From Chrysomallon squamiferum (Eukaryota > Mollusca > Gastropoda > Neomphalida > Peltospiridae): DNA of 64,000 nucleotides. Numbering within the stretch: position 1 is the stretch's first letter; the number at the start of each line of letters is the position of its first letter. Below, in pieces: positions 27,020 through 43,694 of this stretch. Made by a program: the position numbers and the translations under genes. The notes below the pieces were generated by a model, which worked only from the letters and a program-made list of their open reading frames with translations, was not told the DNA's origin and did no database searches. The stretch lies in contig CM022679.1 in assembly GCA_012295275.1 (NCBI GenBank), forward strand, positions 22,583,915-22,647,914, written 5' to 3'.

Positions 27020-27112
27020 ATATTTTAAAAGTTAAAATTGATGAAAATAATTTTGATGAAGCACTGTCGTCTCCCCAAAAAGGAGCTACGGATGGGATTC
27101 CTCAAATACAAG
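27020..27112 (+). CDS. Locus 1 exon B3
   Basis: 93 nt, identical to B2, with the same acceptor and donor, phase 1-1. Confidence 0.7.
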
Positions 27113-27155
27113 GTAAAATTTATGACTAATAATTTCATTTAGATAATCAAATAAT

Positions 27156-27254
<99 letters not shown>

Positions 27255-29415
27255 CTGAGCGTTTGTGTGTTTGTTTGTGTATATATATATATATATATAT
27301 TTGTATATGTTTATATTATTACAGTTCTAAATTCAGAAATTCTGAGATATTTTATAATTGATGTTTATGTGATTCTTTCGTAATTACTAGTAGATTGGTG
27401 GTAGTTTTAGTAGTAGCATCTTTGTTGTCGCTGTTTATATTAAAGGAAAGCCATTATATTATACATTATCCGATAAAGGAATATTACAGTTTCTGACATT
27501 TCTCTTTGTTGTTCATTTTGTCCAAGACAAAATCATTCTTCGCCGCAAGACAGTAATTCATGGTTGTTAGTGATTATTTAATTGAAAGATCCACCATATT
27601 TCCTTAACAGTTCTTTAGACAGCGTAAATCATACTAATTAAGTTCATTTTGTCTGCCTTACTAAAAAAAATAAGTTCGGACGTTAGAAAGAACCAAGAAT
27701 CGGTATTCTTTTTTCGAGATAAATTTTAAAATTGTTAAATTATAAATTTGCAGTCTGTTCTAGAGGACGCTTTATGTGAAACACCAACAGAATAATAACG
27801 TCACTACTATGTTACAGTAATTTCACTATATCTGCATTTATTTATAAAAGGAAAATATCGTCTTCGTGAAAGAATCTTTACAAATCTATGGTAGTCTTCA
27901 AAGAAACAAATTGATGAAACATTTTGAAACCTCATTCATATCTTTAAAGACTCGAATATCATACTTATTAAGAAAGAGAAACACCTGTTAGATGCAATAT
28001 AATTTTAGATCACCAGTAATATTTGTTCAAACTTATTATTTACTGCATAGGTAGTCAAATGATAGTCACATTCTCTTCGTGGACTTTTCTTCACATTCCT
28101 TCTTCTTCCTCTCATTCAACTTTCCACGGCCTATTCATTTATCAGCAGTGATGTCTAGCAAACAAATCTTAATGTCTTATTTCTTTCTACCTATATATTA
28201 AATCCGAGACTTACGTTCAATGATGACAAAGATGGTATTCGATATGAATATGCAAGCAGAATTTGTAATAATTGCCATAATTTTTAATCTATGAGACCAT
28301 TAGTGTAACAACATAAATCCTACTCTATACGTTCATTGTTCTTGCTAACAAAAAATGTTTTCTAATGTTAGAAATAACAAACAATATCGTAATTATTGTT
28401 CGACAAAAAGCTCGAAGTCGCTAAATTATCAATTTGGAATGGGTTCCATAGGAAGCTTTATAATTAAACACACAAAGAACAATTTTACTGAAATATCCTG
28501 CATATGTCGTTATCAATTCTTTACAGAACATAAATAATCGTCGTCTCTGTTGTTGCTTTTAACAAGTATTTCCTAATGTAAGAAATAACTAAAAATCGGA
28601 ATTATTGTTCGACATAAAGCTTGAAGTCGTTAATTTATAAATTTGCACTGGCTTCGAGAGGAAGCTTTATAATCTAACACGAAAAGAATGATAACATCAT
28701 TCCCAGTACAATAATTTAAATATTTCTGTATTTGAAATTAAATATAAAATAAGGTATTTGTAAAACAAACTTGACAAATCTATGCCATTCTTCAAAGAAA
28801 AGAAATTGATGAAATTTTAAAATCTCCTTTAAAAAATGAAATATCTTACTTATTAAGAAATTGAAATAGCCATGAGACTCAATGTAATTTCAGAGAAAAA
28901 GAAATCATTTTTTTAAATGTTATTATTTACTTCACCCTTACCCAAATTATAGTTGGATTCATTTAGTTGTGTTTTCTTAAACTTTCTTCTTCTTCCTCCT
29001 CTTGTTCTTTTCCCCCGGGCTATTCATGCATTGCCAAGATTTCTATAAAAGTAATGTTCATTTCTATTTACTTCCTATCTATTTAGTAATAACGACACTT
29101 CAGTCCAGTAATGTCAAAGACGTTATTCGATAAGACCATATTTATCTGAACATTTTAAAGATAAATTTAATAATCCACGAGTCCGTTAATGTAACAAACC
29201 TGAACATGCAATACGTAATAACAACATTTAAAAAAATTAACATGGTTTTCATGTACTTATTTTATGTACTTAAAACAGATTCAAAAATATGTTGTTTCAT
29301 TAAGATAATAAACCATTAATTACATTAAAATACATATAGCTATTTTAGGCTTCACGAATCCACATGCTGAAGTGTTTTCTTAGTTTCAAATGATTCATTA
29401 TCCTTGGTTTTCTAG

Positions 29416-29508
29416 ATATTTTAAAAGTTAAAATTGATGAAAATAATTTTGATGAAGCACTGTCGTCTCCCCAAAAAGGAGCTACGGATGGGATTCCTCA
29501 AATACAAG
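29416..29508 (+). CDS. Locus 1 exon B4
   Basis: 93 nt, identical to B2, with the same acceptor and donor, phase 1-1. Confidence 0.7.
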
Positions 29509-29550
29509 GTAAAATTTATGACTAATAATTTCATTTAGATAATCAAATAA

Positions 29551-29688
<138 letters not shown>

Positions 29689-29709
29689 CTGAGCGTTTGT
29701 GTGTTTGTT

Positions 29710-29744
<35 letters not shown>

Positions 29745-31852
29745 ATATGTTTATATTATTACAGTTCTAAATTCAGAAATTCTGAGATATTTTATAATTG
29801 ATGTTTATGTGATTCTTTCGTAATTACTAGTAGATTGGTGGTAGTTTTAGTAGTAGCATCTTTGTTGTCGCTGTTTATATTAAAGGAAAGCCATTATATT
29901 ATACATTATCCGATAAAGGAATATTACAGTTTCTGACATTTCTCTTTGTTGTTCATTTTGTCCAAGACAAAATCATTCTTCGCCGCAAGACAGTAATTCA
30001 TGGTTGTTAGTGATTATTTAATTGAAAGATCCACCATATTTCCTTAACAGTTCTTTAGACAGCGTAAATCATACTAATTAAGTTCATTTTGTCTGCCTTA
30101 CTAAAAAAAATAAGTTCGGATGTTAGAAAGAACCAAGAATCGGTATTCTTTTTCGAGATAAATTTTAAAATTGTTGAATTATAAATTTGCAGTCTGTTCT
30201 AGAGGACGCTTTATGTGAAACACCAACAGAATAATAACGTCACTACTATGTTACAGTAATTTGACTATATCTGCATTTATTTATAAAAAGGAAAATATCG
30301 TCTTCGTGAAAGAAACTTTACAAATCTATGGTAGTCTTCAAAGAAACAAATTGATGAAACATTTTGAAACCTCATTCATATCTTTAAAGACTCGAATATC
30401 ATACTTATTAAGAAAGAGAAACACCTGTTAGATGCAATATAATTTTAGATCACCAGTAATATTTGTTCAAACTTATTATTTACTGCATAGGTAGTCAAAT
30501 GATAGTCACATTCTCTTCGTGGACTTTTCTTCACATTCCTTCTTCTTCCTCTCATTCAACTTTCCACGGCCTATTCATTTATCAGCAGTGATGTCTAGCA
30601 AACAAATCTTAATGTCTTATTTCTTTCTACCTATATATTAAATCCGAGACTTACGTTCAATGATGACAAAGATGGTATTCGATATGAATATGCAAGCAGA
30701 ATTTGTAATAATTGCCATAATTTTTAATCTATGAGACCATTAGTGTAACAACATAAATCCTACTCTATACGTTCATTGTTCTTGCTAACAAAAAATGTTT
30801 TCTAATGTTAGAAATAACAAACAATATCGTAATTATTGTTCGACAAAAAGCTCGAAGTCGCTAAATTATCAATTTGGAATGGGTTCCATAGGAAGCTTTA
30901 TAATTAAACACTCAAAGAACAATTTTACTGAAATATCCTGCATATGTCGTTATCAATTCTTTACAGAACATAAATAATCGTCGTCTCTGTTGTTGCTTAT
31001 AACAAGTATTTCCTAATGTAAGAAATAACTAAAAATCGGAATTATTGTTCGACATAAAGCTTGAAGTCGTTAATTTATAAATTTGCACTGGCTTCGAGAG
31101 GAAGCTTTATAATCTAACACGAAAAGAATGATAACATCATTCCCAGTACAATAATTTAAATATTTCTGTATTTGAAATTAAATATAAAATAAGGTATTGG
31201 TAAAACAAACTTGACAAATCTATGCCATTCTTCAAAGAAAAAAGAAATTGATGAAATTTTAAAATCTCCTTTAAAGAATGAAATATATTACTTATTAAGA
31301 AATTGAAATAGCCATGAGACTCAATGTAATTTCAGAGAAAAAGAAATCATTTTTTTAAATGTTATTATTTACTTCACCCTTACCCAAATTATAGTTGGAT
31401 TCATTTAGTTGTGTTTTCTTAAACTTTCTTCTTCTTCCTCCTCTTGTTCTTTTCCCCGGGCTATTCATGCATTGCCAAGATTTCTATAAAAGTAATGTTC
31501 ATTTCTATTTACTTCCTATCTATTTAGTAATAACGACACTTCAGTCCAGTAATGTCAAAGACATTCGATAAGACCATATTTATCTGAACATTTTAAAGAT
31601 AAATTTAATAATCCACGAGTCCGTTAATGTAACAAACCTGAACATGCAATACGTAATAACAACATTTAAAAAATTAACATGGTTTTCATGTACTTATTTT
31701 ATGTACTTAAAACAGATTCAAAAATATGTTGTTTCATTAAGATAATAAACCATTAATTACATTAAAATACATATAGCTATTTTAGGCTTCACGAATCCAC
31801 ATGCTGAAGTGTTTTCTTAGTTTCAAATGATTCATTATCCTTGGTTTTCTAG

Positions 31853-31945
31853 ATATTTTAAAAGTTAAAATTGATGAAAATAATTTTGATGAAGCACTGT
31901 CGTCTCCCCAAAAAGGAGCTACGGATGGGATTCCTCAAATACAAG
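31853..31945 (+). CDS. Locus 1 exon B5
   Basis: 93 nt, identical to B2. This is the first unit to carry the shorter gacattcgataag variant upstream, which units 5-8 share. Confidence 0.7.
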
Positions 31946-31988
31946 GTAAAATTTATGACTAATAATTTCATTTAGATAATCAAATAAT

Positions 31989-32081
<93 letters not shown>

Positions 32082-34244
32082 CTGAGCGTTTGTGTGTTTG
32101 TTTGTGTATATATATATATATATATATATATTTGTATATGTTTATATTATTACAGTTCTAAATTCAGAAATTCTGAGATATTTTATAATTGATGTTTATG
32201 TGATTCTTTCGTAATTACTAGTAGATTGGTGGTAGTTTTAGTAGTAGCATCTTTGTTGTCGCTGTTTATATTAAAGGAAAGCCATTATATTATACATTAT
32301 CCGATAAAGGAATATTACAGTTTCTGACATTTCTCTTTGTTGTTCATTTTGTCCAAGACAAAATCATTCTTCGCCGCAAGACAGTAATTCATGGTTGTTA
32401 GTGATTATTTAATTGAAAGATCCACCATATTTCCTTAACAGTTCTTTAGACAGCGTAAATCATACTAATTAAGTTCATTTTGTCTGCCTTACTAAAAAAA
32501 ATAAGTTCGGATGTTAGAAAGAACCAAGAATCGGTATTCTTTTTTCGAGATAAATTTTAAAATTGTTGAATTATAAATTTGCAGTCTGTTCTAGAGGACG
32601 CTTTATGTGAAACACCAACAGAATAATAACGTCACTACTATGTTACAGTAATTTGACTATATCTGCATTTATTTATAAAAGGAAAATATCGTCTTCGTGA
32701 AAGAAACTTTACAAATCTATGGTAGTCTTCAAAGAAACAAATTGATGAAACATTTTGAAACCTCATTCATATCTTTAAAGACTCGAATATCATACTTATT
32801 AAGAAAGAGAAACACCTGTTAGATGCAATATAATTTTAGATCACCAGTAATATTTGTTCAAACTTATTATTTACTGCATAGGTAGTCAAATGATAGTCAC
32901 ATTCTCTTCGTGGACTTTTCTTCACATTCCTTCTTCTTCCTCTCATTCAACTTTCCACGGCCTATTCATTTATCAGCAGTGATGTCTAGCAAACAAATCT
33001 TAATGTCTTATTTCTTTCTACCTATATATTAAATCCGAGACTTACGTTCAATGATGACAAAGATGGTATTCGATATGAATATGCAAGCAGAATTTGTAAT
33101 AATTGCCATAATTTTTAATCTATGAGACCATTAGTGTAACAACATAAATCCTACTCTATACGTTCATTGTTCTTGCTAACAAAAAATGTTTTCTAATGTT
33201 AGAAATAACAAACAATATCGTAATTATTGTTCGACAAAAGCTCGAAGTCGCTAAATTATCAATTTGGAATGGGTTCCATAGGAAGCTTTATAATTAAACA
33301 CTCAAAGAACAATTTTACTGAAATATCCTGCATATGTCGTTATCAATTCTTTACAGAACATAAATAATCGTCGTCTCTGTTGTTGCTTATAACAAGTATT
33401 TCCTAATGTAAGAAATAACTAAAAATCGGAATTATTGTTCGACATAAAGCTTGAAGTCGTTAATTTATAAATTTGCACTGGCTTCGAGAGGAAGCTTTAT
33501 AATCTAACACGAAAAGAATGATAACATCATTCCCAGTACAATAATTTAAATATTTCTGTATTTGAAATTAAATATAAAATAAGGTATTGGTAAAACAAAC
33601 TTGACAAATCTATGCCATTCTTCAAAGAAAAAAGAAATTGATGAAATTTTAAAATCTCCTTTAAAGAATGAAATATATTACTTATTAAGAAATTGAAATA
33701 GCCATGAGACTCAATGTAATTTCAGAGAAAAAGAAATCATTTTTTTAAATGTTATTACTTACTTCACCCTTACCCAAATTATAGTTGGATTCATTTAGTT
33801 GTGTTTTCTTAAACTTTCTTCTTCTTCCTCCTCTTGTTCTTTTCCCCCGGGCTATTCATGCATTGCCAAGATTTCTATAAAAGTAATGTTCATTTCTATT
33901 TACTTCCTATCTATTTAGTAATAACGACACTTCAGTCCAGTAATGTCAAAGACATTCGATAAGACCATATTTATCTGAACATTTTAAAGATAAATTTAAT
34001 AATCCACGAGTCCGTTAATGTAACAAACCTGAACATGCAATACGTAATAACAACATTTAAAAAAATTAACATGGTTTTCATGTACTTATTTTATGTACTT
34101 AAAACAGATTCAAAAATATGTTGTTTCATTAAGATAATAAACCATTAATTACATTAAAATACATATAGCTATTTTAGGCTTCACGAATCCACATGCTGAA
34201 GTGTTTTCTTAGTTTCAAATGATTCATTATCCTTGGTTTTCTAG

Positions 34245-34337
34245 ATATTTTAAAAGTTAAAATTGATGAAAATAATTTTGATGAAGCACTGTCGTCTCCC
34301 CAAAAAGGAGCTACGGATGGGATTCCTCAAATACAAG
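34245..34337 (+). CDS. Locus 1 exon B6
   Basis: 93 nt, identical to B2, phase 1-1. Confidence 0.7.
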
Positions 34338-34377
34338 GTAAAATTTATGACTAATAATTTCATTTAGATAATCAAAA

Positions 34378-34479
<102 letters not shown>

Positions 34480-36648
34480 CTGAGCGTTTGTGTGTTTGTT
34501 TGTGTATATATATATATATATATATATATTTGTATATGTTTATATTATTACAGTTCTAAATTCAGAAATTCTGAGATATTTTATAATTGATGTTTATGTG
34601 ATTCTTTTTCGTAATTACTAGTAGATTGGTGGTAGTTTTAGTAGTAGCATCTTTGTTGTCGCTGTTTATATTAAAGGAAAGCCATTATATTATACATTAT
34701 CCGATAAAGGAATATTACAGTTTCTGACATTTCTCTTTGTTGTTCATTTTGTCCAAGACAAAATCATTCTTCGCCGCAAGACAGTAATTCATGGTTGTTA
34801 GTGATTATTTAATTGAAAGATCCACCATATTTCCTTAACAGTTCTTTAGACAGCGTAAATCATACTAATTAAGTTCATTTTGTCTGCCTTACTAAAAAAA
34901 AAATAAGTTCGGATGTTAGAAAGAACCAAGAATCGGTATTCTTTTTTCGAGATAAATTTTAAAATTGTTGAATTATAAATTTGCAGTCTGTTCTAGAGGA
35001 CGCTTTATGTGAAACACCAACAGAATAATAACGTCACTACTATGTTACAGTAATTTGACTATATCTGCATTTATTTATAAAAAGGAAAATATCGTCTTCG
35101 TGAAAGAAACTTTACAAATCTATGGTAGTCTTCAAAGAAACAAATTGATGAAACATTTTGAAACCTCATTCATATCTTTAAAGACTCGAATATCATACTT
35201 ATTAAGAAAGAGAAACACCTGTTAGATGCAATATAATTTTAGATCACCAGTAATATTTGTTCAAACTTATTATTTACTGCATAGGTAGTCAAATGATAGT
35301 CACATTCTCTTCGTGGACTTTTCTTCACATTCCTTCTTCTTCCTCTCATTCAACTTTCCACGGCCTATTCATTTATCAGCAGTGATGTCTAGCAAACAAA
35401 TCTTAATGTCTTATTTCTTTCTACCTATATATTAAATCCGAGACTTACGTTCAATGATGACAAAGATGGTATTCGATATGAATATGCAAGCAGAATTTGT
35501 AATAATTGCCATAATTTTTAATCTATGAGACCATTAGTGTAACAACATAAATCCTACTCTATACGTTCATTGTTCTTGCTAACAAAAATGTTTTCTAATG
35601 TTAGAAATAACAAACAATATCGTAATTATTGTTCGACAAAAAGCTCGAAGTCGCTAAATTATCAATTTGGAATGGGTTCCATAGGAAGCTTTATAATTAA
35701 ACACTCAAAGAACAATTTTACTGAAATATCCTGCATATGTCGTTATCAATTCTTTACAGAACATAAATAATCGTCGTCTCTGTTGTTGCTTATAACAAGT
35801 ATTTCCTAATGTAAGAAATAACTAAAAATCGGAATTATTGTTCGACATAAAGCTTGAAGTCGTTAATTTATAAATTTGCACTGGCTTCGAGAGGAAGCTT
35901 TATAATCTAACACGAAAAGAATGATAACATCATTCCCAGTACAATAATTTAAATATTTCTGTATTTGAAATTAAATATAAAATAAGGTATTGGTAAAACA
36001 AACTTGACAAATCTATGCCATTCTTCAAAGAAAAGAAATTGATGAAATTTTAAAATCTCATTTAAAGAATGAAATATCTTACTTATTAAGAAATTGAAAT
36101 AGCCATGAGACTCAATGTAATTTCAGAGAAAAAGAAATCATTTTTTTAAATGTTATTACTTACTTCACCCTTACCCAAATTATAGTTGGATTCATTTAGT
36201 TGTGTTTTCTTAAACTTTCTTCTTCTTCCTCCTCTTGTTCTTTTCCCCCCGGGCTATTCATGCATTGCCAAGATTTCTATAAAAGTAATGTTCATTTCTA
36301 TTTACTTCCTATCTATTTAGTAATAACGACACTTCAGTCCAGTAATGTCAAAGACATTCGATAAGACCATATTTATCTGAACATTTTAAAGATAAATTTA
36401 ATAATCCACGAGTCCGTTAATGTAACAAACCTGAACATGCAATACGTAATAACAACATTTAAAAAAATTAACATGGTTTTCATGTACTTATTTTATGTAC
36501 TTAAAACAGATTCAAAAATATGTTGTTTCATTAAGATAATAAACCATTAATTACATTAAAAAATACATATAGCTATTTTAGGCTTCACGAATCCACATGC
36601 TGAAGTGTTTTCTTAGTTTCAAATGATTCATTATCCTTGGTTTTCTAG

Positions 36649-36741
36649 ATATTTTAAAAGTTAAAATTGATGAAAATAATTTTGATGAAGCACTGTCGTC
36701 TCCCCAAAAAGGAGCTACGGATGGGATTCCTCAAATACAAG
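36649..36741 (+). CDS. Locus 1 exon B7
   Basis: 93 nt, identical to B2, phase 1-1. Confidence 0.7.
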
Positions 36742-36784
36742 GTAAAATTTATGACTAATAATTTCATTTAGATAATCAAATAAT

Positions 36785-36903
<119 letters not shown>

Positions 36904-39065
36904 CTGAGCGTTTGTGTGTTTGTTTGTGTATATATATATATATATATATATATTTGTATATGTTTATATTATTACAGTTCTAAATTCAGAAATTCTGAGA
37001 TATTTTATAATTGATGTTTATGTGATTCTTTCGTAATTACTAGTAGATTGGTGGTAGTTTTAGTAGTAGCATCTTTGTTGTCGCTGTTTATATTAAAGGA
37101 AAGCCATTATATTATACATTATCCGATAAAGGAATATTACAGTTTCTGACATTTCTCTTTGTTGTTCATTTTGTCCAAGACAAAATCATTCTTCGCCGCA
37201 AGACAGTAATTCATGGTTGTTAGTGATTATTTAATTGAAAGATCCACCATATTTCCTTAACAGTTCTTTAGACAGCGTAAATCATACTAATTAAGTTCAT
37301 TTTGTCTGCCTTACTAAAAAAAAAATAAGTTCGGATGTTAGAAAGAACCAAGAATCGGTATTCTTTTTTCGAGATAAATTTTAAAATTGTTAAATTATAA
37401 ATTTGCAGTCTGTTCTAGAGGACGCTTTATGTGAAACACCAACAGAATAATAACGTCACTACTATGTTACAGTAATTTGACTATATCTGCATTTATTTAT
37501 AAAAGGAAAATATCGTCTTCGTGAAAGAATCTTTACAAATCTATGGTAGTCTTCAAAGAAACAAATTGATGAAACATTTTGAAACCTCATTCATATCTTT
37601 AAAGACTCGAATATCATACTTATTAAGAAAGAGAAACACCTGTTAGATGCAATATAATTTTAGATCACCAGTAATATTTGTTCAAACTTATTATTTACTG
37701 CATAGGTAGTCAAATGATAGTCACATTCTCTTCGTGGACTTTTCTTCACATTCCTTCTTCTTCCTCTCATTCAACTTTCCACGGCCTATTCATTTATCAG
37801 CAGTGATGTCTAGCAAACAAATCTTAATGTCTTATTTCTTTCTACCTATATATTAAATCCGAGACTTACGTTCAATGATGACAAAGATGGTATTCGATAT
37901 GAATATGCAAGCAGAATTTGTAATAATTGCCATAATTTTTAATCTATGAGACCATTAGTGTAACAACATAAATCCTACTCTATACGTTCATTGTTCTTGC
38001 TAACAAAAATGTTTTCTAATGTTAGAAATAACAAACAATATCGTAATTATTGTTCGACAAAAGCTCGAAGTCGCTAAATTATCAATTTGGAATGGGTTCC
38101 ATAGGAAGCTTTATAATTAAACACTCAAAGAACAATTTTACTGAAATATCCTGCATATGTCGTTATCAATTCTTTACAGAACATAAATAATCGTCGTCTC
38201 TGTTGTTGCTTATAACAAGTATTTCCTAATGTAAGAAATAACTAAAAATCGGAATTATTGTTCGACATAAAGCTTGAAGTCGTTAATTTATAAATTTGCA
38301 CTGGCTTCGAGAGGAAGCTTTATAATCTAACACGAAAAGAATGATAACATCATTCCCAGTACAATAATTTAAATATTTCTGTATTTGAAATTAAATATAA
38401 AATAAGGTATTGGTAAAACAAACTTGACAAATCTATGCCATTCTTCAAAGAAAAGAAATTGATGAAATTTTAAAATCTCATTTAAAGAATGAAATATCTT
38501 ACTTATTAAGAAATTGAAATAGCCATGAGACTCAATGTAATTTCAGAGAAAAAGAAATCATTTTTTTAAATGTTATTACTTACTTCACCCTTACCCAAAT
38601 TATAGTTGGATTCATTTAGTTGTGTTTTCTTAAACTTTCTTCTTCTTCCTCCTCTTGTTCTTTTCCCCCGGGCTATTCATGCATTGCCAAGATTTCTATA
38701 AAAGTAATGTTCATTTCTATTTACTTCCTATCTATTTAGTAATAACGACACTTCAGTCCAGTAATGTCAAAGACATTCGATAAGACCATATTTATCTGAA
38801 CATTTTAAAGATAAATTTAATAATCCACGAGTCCGTTAATGTAACAAACCTGACCAAGCAATACGTAATAACAACATTTAAAAAAATTAACATGGTTTTC
38901 ATGTACTTATTTTATGTACTTAAAACAGATTCAATAATATGTTGTTTCATTAAGATAATAAACCATTAATTACATTAAAATACATATAGCTATTTTAGGC
39001 TTCACGAATCCACATGCTGAAGTGTTTTCTTAGTTTCAAATGATTCATTATCCTTGGTTTTCTAG

Positions 39066-39158
39066 ATATTTTAAAAGTGAAAATTGATGAAAATAATTTT
39101 GATGAAGCACTGTCGTCTCCCCAAAAAGGAGCTACGGATGGGATTCCTCAAAAACAAG
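39066..39158 (+). CDS. Locus 1 exon B8
   Basis: 93 nt with two differences from B2: a silent GTT to GTG, and ATA to AAA near the end, so the peptide ends IPQKQ instead of IPQIQ. Splice sites are unchanged. Confidence 0.7.
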
Positions 39159-39201
39159 GTAAAATTTATGACTAATAATTTCATTTAGATAATCAAATAA
39201 T

Positions 39202-39328
<127 letters not shown>

Positions 39329-41495
39329 CTGAGCGTTTGTGTGTTTGTTTGTGTATATATATATATATATATATATATTTGTATATGTTTATATTATTAC
39401 AGTTCTAAATTCAGAAATTCTGAGATATTTTATAATTGATGTTTATGTGATTCTTTCGTAATTACTAGTAGATTGGTGGTAGTTTTAGTAGTAGCATCTT
39501 TGTTGTCGCTGTTTATATTAAAGGAAAGCCATTATATTATACATTATCCGATAAAGGAATATTACAGTTTCTGACATTTCTCTTTGTTGTTCATTTTGTC
39601 CAAGACAAAATCATTCTTCGCCGCAAGACAGTAATTCATGGTTGTTAGTGATTATTTAATTGAAAGATCCACCATATTTCCTTAACAGTTCTTTAGACAG
39701 CGTAAATCATACTAATTAAGTTCATTTTGTCTGCCTTACTAAAAAAAAAATAAGTTCGGATGTTAGAAAGAACCAAGAATCGGTATTCTTTTTTCGAGAT
39801 AAATTTTAAAATTGTTAAATTATAAATTTGCAGTCTGTTCTAGAGGACGCTTTATGTGAAACACCAACAGAATAATAACGTCACTACTATGTTACAGTAA
39901 TTTGACTATATCTGCATTTATTTATAAAAGGAAAATATCGTCTTCGTGAAAGAATCTTTACAAATCTATGGTAGTCTTCAAAGAAACAAATTGATGAAAC
40001 ATTTTGAAACCTCATTCATATCTTTAAAGACTCGAATATCATACTTATTAAGAAAGAGAAACACCTGTTAGATGCAATATAATTTTAGATCACCAGTAAT
40101 ATTTGTTCAAACTTATTATTTACTGCATAGGTAGTCAAATGATAGTCACATTCTCTTCGTGGACTTTTCTTCACATTCCTTCTTCTTCCTCTCATTCATC
40201 TTTCCACGGCCTATTCATTTATCAGCAGTGATGTCTAGCAAACAAATCTTAATGTCTTATTTCTTTCTACCTATATATTAAATCCGAGACTTACGTTCAA
40301 TGATGACAAAGATGGTATTCGATATGAATATGCAAGCAGAATTTGTAATAATTGCCATAATTTTTAATCTATGAGACCATTAGTGTAACAACATAAATCC
40401 TACTCTATACGTTCATTGTTCTTGCTAACAAAAAATGTTTTCTAATGTTAGAAATAACAAACAATATCGTAATTATTGTTCGACAAAAAGCTCGAAGTCG
40501 CTAAATTATCAATTTGCAATGGGTTCCATAGGAAGCTTTATAATTAAACACACAAAGAACAATTTTACTGAAATATCCAGCATATGTCGTTATCAATTCT
40601 TTACAGAACATAAATAATCGTCGTCTCTGTTGTTGCTTATAACAAGTATTTCCTAATGTAAGAAATAACTAAAAATCGGAATTATTGTTCGACATAAAGC
40701 TTGAAGTCGTTAATTTATAAATTTGCACTGGCTTCGAGAGGAAGCTTTATAATCTAACACGAAAAGAATGATAACATCATTCCCAGTACAATAATTTAAA
40801 TATTTCTGTATTTGAAATTAAATATAAAATAAGGTATTGGTAAAACAAACTTGACAAATCTATGCCTTTCTTCAAAGAAAAGAAATTGATGAAATTTTAA
40901 AATCTCCTTTAAAGAATGAAATATCTTACTTATTAAGAAATTGAAATAGCCATGAGACTCAATGTAATTTCAGAGAACAAGAAATCATTTTTTTAAATGT
41001 TATTACTTACTTCACCCTTACCCAAATTATAGTTGGATTCATTTAGTTGTGTTTTCTTAAACTTTCTTCTTCTTCCTCCTCTTGTTCTTTTCCCCCGGGC
41101 TATTCATGCATTGCCAAGATTTCTATAAAAGTAATGTTCATTTCTATTTACTTTCTATCTATTTAGTAATAACGACACTTCAGTCCAGTAATGTCAAAGA
41201 CGTTATTCGATAAGACCATATTTATCTGAACATTTTAAAAATAAATTTAATAATCCACGAGTCCGTTAATGTAACAAACCTGAATATGCAATACGTAATA
41301 ACAACATTTAAAAAAATTAACATGGTTTTCATGTACTTATTTTATGTACTTAAAACAGATTCAATAATATGTTGTTTCATTAAGATAATAAACCATTAAT
41401 TACATTAAAATACATATAGCTATTTTAGGCTTCACGAATCCACATGCTGAAGTGTTTTCTTAGTTTCAAATGATTCATTATCCTTGGTTTTCTAG

Positions 41496-41588
41496 ATATT
41501 TTAAAAGTTAAAATTGATGAAAATAATTTTGATGAAGCACTGTCGTCTCCCCAAAAAGGAGCTACGGATGGGATTCCTCAAATACAAG
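41496..41588 (+). CDS. Locus 1 exon B9
   Basis: 93 nt, identical to B2. Last member of the array. Its unit shares older variants (gacgttattcgataag, atccagcat) with units at the left end. Confidence 0.7.
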
Positions 41589-41631
41589 GTAAAATTTATG
41601 ACTAATAATTTCATTTAGATAATCAAATAAT

Positions 41632-41725
<94 letters not shown>

Positions 41726-41995
41726 TCTTTTTCTGAGCGTTTGTGTGTTTGTTTGTGTGGTAGTTTTAGTAATGTAACAAACCTGAATATGCAATACGTA
41801 ATAACAACATTTAAGAAAATTAAAAAGGAGTTGAGCTATTTGTTGTATATATTATAGCTCTCTCAATAATAACTTGTTTCATTAAGATAATAAACTACTG
41901 ATTATTTTAAACACATATATGGGTTTCAGACTTAATTATTCAATAACTTGAAATGTTTTCTCTGTTTCAAATGATTCTTTATTCTTGATTTGCAG

Positions 41996-42085
41996 AAAAA
42001 TGGTACTTTAAATATATGAAAGAATGTTTAATTTGTGATCAAGATGATAAAGGAAGGATTCATCTTACTCAATCCTCAGTTTTTG
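41996..42085 (+). CDS. Locus 1 exon A4 (diverged)
   Basis: 90 nt after gatttgcag, with the weaker donor gtttgt, phase 1-1. It reads KWYFKYMKECLICDQDDKGR and then IHLTQSSVF. The upstream intron is clearly homologous to those of A1-A3, and the length is identical, but the peptide has diverged strongly and gained two Cys (CLIC). Confidence 0.65.
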
Positions 42086-42109
42086 GTTTGTATTATAACT
42101 CTTTTAATG

Positions 42110-42640
<531 letters not shown>

Positions 42641-42886
42641 TGACTATGTTTATTTCAATATATGTATCTAAATAAGTATATAGGAATGTGTGTGTGTATA
42701 TATATATGTATATGTATATATACCTATATATATATTTGTATATATATATTTGTGTATTTGTATGAAATTTATTCTATTTGCAAAATGTGATATTTCAGCA
42801 GAGATATTCCGAAACAAATTTGAAATTTATCATGTTAAGCTGTATATGTTAGTAGTAATGTTCTGTATTTTATATTGTTATTTCAG

Positions 42887-42949
42887 ATGTCTTTTTCGTA
42901 AATGACAACGTTTCCTGTGAGGTTGATGCAATTTCAGAAAACCTTTATG
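42887..42949 (+). CDS. Locus 1 exon C
   Basis: 63 nt, acceptor ttatttcag and donor gtatgt, phase 1-1. It reads VFFVNDNVSCEVDAISENLY. It contains an N-glycosylation sequon (NVS). It is paralogous to exon M at 48720, sharing VNxN and SEN/PEN near the end. Confidence 0.65.
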
Positions 42950-43092
42950 GTATGTATTTGTACCTCAAATAATAATATTGATTGATAATAAAAAAAGTAA
43001 TTTACCTATTTTCCGCATTTTTATTTTGTCAAAATTGTTTTTATTGTTAGTATCATTAGAAACCCATTTTCAAAATGTTCAGGTGATTTTAA

Positions 43093-43132
<40 letters not shown>

Positions 43133-43214
43133 TCTGAGTCTGCATATATTATATTATACTACTGAATTTTTTGCATGGAGGTTCTTTTTCAAACATTTTC
43201 CATTTTTATTTTAG

Positions 43215-43265
43215 ATAACGTTGCGAAAGTTATATTGCCCTCCGGTATTACAAAGGAAGTATTTC
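43215..43265 (+). CDS. Locus 1 exon D
   Basis: 51 nt, acceptor tttattttag and donor gtaggt, phase 1-1. It reads NVAKVILPSGITKEVF. No family recognised. Confidence 0.55.
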
Positions 43266-43316
43266 GTAGGTCATTTATTCTACTTTGTTGGTTTTACTAT
43301 TATTGTATTTTTAAAA

Positions 43317-43432
<116 letters not shown>

Positions 43433-43694
43433 TTAATCGTTCTGTTATTATTATCTTCAACTTTCTTTCAGTAATAACATTAATAATAATTATATCATTC
43501 ATACGTATTTAGATATATAGACGTAGAAATAGATATAGATATAGATATAAAATATTTTATTAGTCGTGTCTGCAATAGTATTTTTATATATTATTTCCAT
43601 CTGTTTAAAATAAATAAGTACATAAATAAAAAATAAAATAAAAATGTTACTGACTAAAGCTAAACTAGGAAACCTTTTGTACATTGTTTTTCAG